From: Planctomyces sp. SH-PL14
Lineage (GTDB): Bacteria > Planctomycetota > Planctomycetia > Planctomycetales > Planctomycetaceae
Assembly: GCF_001610835.1 (NCBI RefSeq)
Contig: NZ_CP011270.1
Location: forward strand, 5,412,001-5,476,000
Direction of reading: 5' to 3'
Length of the DNA: 64,000 bases
In this document: one piece after another, positions 62,925 through 64,000 of the stretch
Position numbering within the stretch: position 1 is the first letter of the stretch
Layout: each line of letters starts with the position of its first letter
The notes under the pieces: generated by a model
Database searches by the model: none
What the model was told of the DNA's origin: nothing
What the model saw: the letters and a program-made list of their open reading frames with translations, nothing else
Translations under genes and position numbers: made by a program

Positions 62925-63656
62925 CGGGTTTCACCTTTCCTCGGCTGCGGCCTTGGCGGTACATCGCCAGGACTCGTTTGACGTCCTCCACCGACTGCTG
63001 TTGTGGAGGCTTCTCGATGGCCTTCGCCGTCGCAGGGACCGCGGCGAACGTCGGATCCCAGAACAGCTTTTCCGATCCCTCACGGCCGGCGAGGGCTGAC
63101 GTCTGGGCCGCCCGCCAGTCGGCTCGCTCTTCGCCCCACGGGTCCACCCGTTCCATCGCCAGCAGCTGCTCGAACCGCTCCGGCCCCATCAGGGCTGCGA
63201 GGGCGTCGATATCCCACGGCAGGTAGGGGGTCCCGATGTGCCACGTCGGGTACGTCCGGGTCAGCTTCCAGAGGAAGCGGTATCGGACGCTGAGTCGGGC
63301 TTTTTTGCGGTCTCGGTGTCGCCCTCCCCGGCCGCTTCATCGATCCGGCTCAAGCGGCGCGCCTTGACGAAGATCGGCTCCGTCACGCTCGCGTCGAGGG
63401 CGATCAGCGCCGGCAGGTCGTCCGGGGAGAAGATCCGCTGGCCGTCGTCTCCAACGACCGAGAGGAGGATCAGCCGCGGGGACCGCTCGTTGAACACCTC
63501 GGGCAGGAACTTCCCGTCGGCGCCATGGCGATCGGAGTAGTAGGCCGTCTTCTCCGGCTCGGTCAGGGACTGGATCCGGACTTCGCCGAGGGTCGGGACC
63601 GTGACCGTGTCGTATCGGCGGGCTCCGGCGGCGAAGAACTGCTCTTTGGTCAGCAC
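62872..63656 (-). CDS. Tail assembly chaperone G-T fusion by -1 frameshift
   Basis: When ribosomes slip back one base at A AAA AAG (63300-63306), they enter the -1 frame and read on to 62872. The extension reads RYRFLWKLTRTYPTW, then PWDIDALAALMGPERFEQLL and MERVDPWGEERADWRAA; the last part resembles the T domain of other phage gpGT proteins. No stop interrupts the -1 frame from the slip site. The T domain in lambda binds the tape measure and recruits tail tube protein. An internal ATG at 63189 could also start the T part alone, but the shift is the better explanation. Confidence 0.82.
63253..63306 (-). promoter_or_regulatory. Programmed -1 frameshift signal (slippery heptamer plus stem)
   Basis: In the zero frame the codons GCA-AAA-AAG give the heptamer A-AAA-AAG, the same as in dnaX. 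Ten bases downstream is a two-part stem: an outer CGTCCG (63284-63289) with CGGACG (63253-63258), and an inner hairpin GCTTCC-TCT-GGAAGC (63264-63278). Slippery site, spacing and structure fit an efficient -1 signal. Confidence 0.85.
63261..63656 (-). CDS. Tail assembly chaperone G (zero frame)
   Basis: A 131-residue protein. It has a beta-type start (LGEVRIQSLTEPEKTAYYSD), RSPRLILLSVVGDDGQRIFS and a short tail after the slip site (PDSASDTASSGS) ending at 63261. It begins with GTG. This is the position of lambda gene G: after the tail tube and before the tape measure. The frame-shifted product carries the same first 117 residues or so. It probably keeps the tape measure soluble before tail assembly. 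Confidence 0.82.
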   Translation of the reverse strand: MLTKEQFFAAGARRYDTVTVPTLGEVRIQSLTEPEKTAYYSDRHGADGKFLPEVFNERSPRLILLSVVGDDGQRIFSPDDLPALIALDASVTEPIFVKARRLSRIDEAAGEGDTETAKKPDSASDTASSGS

Positions 63657-63698
63657 GTCAGGGGCTCAGGGTTGGAGGAAGGGGGCGGGCCGCGCGGC

Positions 63699-64000
63699 TC
63701 AGGCGAACGTCGGCAGGCTGTCGAGGCTAATGGTCAGCGAGCCCTTGAGAGCCTGCCCCTGCTGCACGTTGCGGGGGAAGTCGACCAGCGTTCCCTCGAA
63801 GGAGGTCACTTCGTTGTCCTCGTCGTCGACGATCGTCCACGGCAGGGACTCCGGGGCCCCGAGCTTCTGGCGGAGAGCCAGGTGGGTCGCGTCGGCCGCG
63901 TTGGTGAACACCTCCGCCGTCACGTCGCCCGGGTCAGAGATGCCGATGTTCAGCTTCTCGACGAACGTCGAGTCGAGGTCCGGCGTTTCCACGCGAACCG
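63699..64000 (-). CDS. Major tail (tube) protein, partial
   Basis: The C-terminal 100 residues of a protein that continues beyond the window. A short Asp-rich start is visible, then LNIGISDPGDVTAEVFTN, ATHLALRQKLGAPESLPWTI, EVTSFEGTLVDFPRNVQQGQ and ALKGSLTISLDSLPTFA. The pattern and position, before the G/GT gene, fit a siphovirus tail tube protein. A GTG at 63992 is unlikely to be the real start, as the frame stays open to the edge. Confidence 0.72.
   Translation of the reverse strand, partial: VRVETPDLDSTFVEKLNIGISDPGDVTAEVFTNAADATHLALRQKLGAPESLPWTIVDDEDNEVTSFEGTLVDFPRNVQQGQALKGSLTISLDSLPTFA

Larger units (their letters stand above)
49748..64000. mobile_element. Siphovirus-like prophage (left part)
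   Basis: The prophage starts in the anticodon loop of tRNA-Pro and runs past the window end. It carries a tyrosine integrase next to the attachment site, a few small early or lysogeny-side genes (51.1-53.1 kb), and a minus-strand tail operon from a tail tube protein down to fibres (53.1-64 kb). Tail genes with a G/GT frameshift and tape measure indicate a long flexible tail. No holin/endolysin pair, head genes or repressor are certain in the part seen. H320 repeats, common in the host part, are absent here. Confidence 0.9.

Overview
The window comes from a GC-rich member of the Planctomycetota, most likely Planctomycetales. The evidence is the density of families almost confined to that phylum: paired DUF1549/DUF1553 and DUF1501 proteins, a DUF1592/DUF1552 pair, two large PVC-type proteins with a C-terminal CxxCH cytochrome domain, and two DUF1559 pilin-like proteins with an N-terminal prepilin motif. 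Most proteins carry Sec, Tat-like or lipoprotein signals, so much of the host part encodes envelope or degradative functions. Housekeeping genes are few: truB, ppa, a SpoU/TrmH rRNA methylase and csrA.

Layout. 0-9.6 kb: DUF1501 (-), then the DUF1549/DUF1553 + DUF1501 operon (+), then a minus-strand DUF1559 - lipoprotein - carboxymuconolactone decarboxylase-like cluster. 10-21 kb: two PVC-type cytochrome dehydrogenase-like genes on either side of two unrecognised genes and truB, then ppa and rlmB. 21-27 kb: WD40 protein, cupin, polysaccharide pyruvyl transferase-like protein, csrA and an orphan ABC-2 permease. 27.8-35.2 kb: GH2 glycosidase, DUF1559 with a lipoprotein, a protein with secretin-STN-like repeats and a polytopic membrane protein. 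35.6-39.7 kb: DUF1592/DUF1552 operon. 40-49.6 kb: small envelope proteins, an HdeD-like protein, and a loose sialic-acid-like set (NanM-type Kelch protein, MFS permease, sialate O-acetylesterase). 49.7-64 kb and beyond: left end of a siphovirus-like prophage inserted in the anticodon loop of a tRNA-Pro(TGG). It carries integrase, small early genes, and a long minus-strand tail operon that includes a lambda-type G/GT frameshift.

The most unusual feature is a family of about 320-bp dispersed repeats, labelled H320 here. There are eight full and three half copies between 163 and 47034, all between genes and none in the prophage part seen. Each copy carries several hairpins whose stems are kept by paired changes between copies, while reading frames are not kept. 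In 8 of 11 copies the same (right) end lies within about 60 bp of a gene's stop codon. It looks like a structured non-coding element: a terminator or 3'-UTR RNA, or a non-autonomous mobile element that targets gene ends. At least four other small repeat types also occur between genes.

The prophage tail genes run from high to low coordinates: tail tube, chaperone G/GT, tape measure, distal tail proteins, a two-domain glycosyltransferase, fibre proteins. They overlap by a few bases and are probably translated as one coupled operon.
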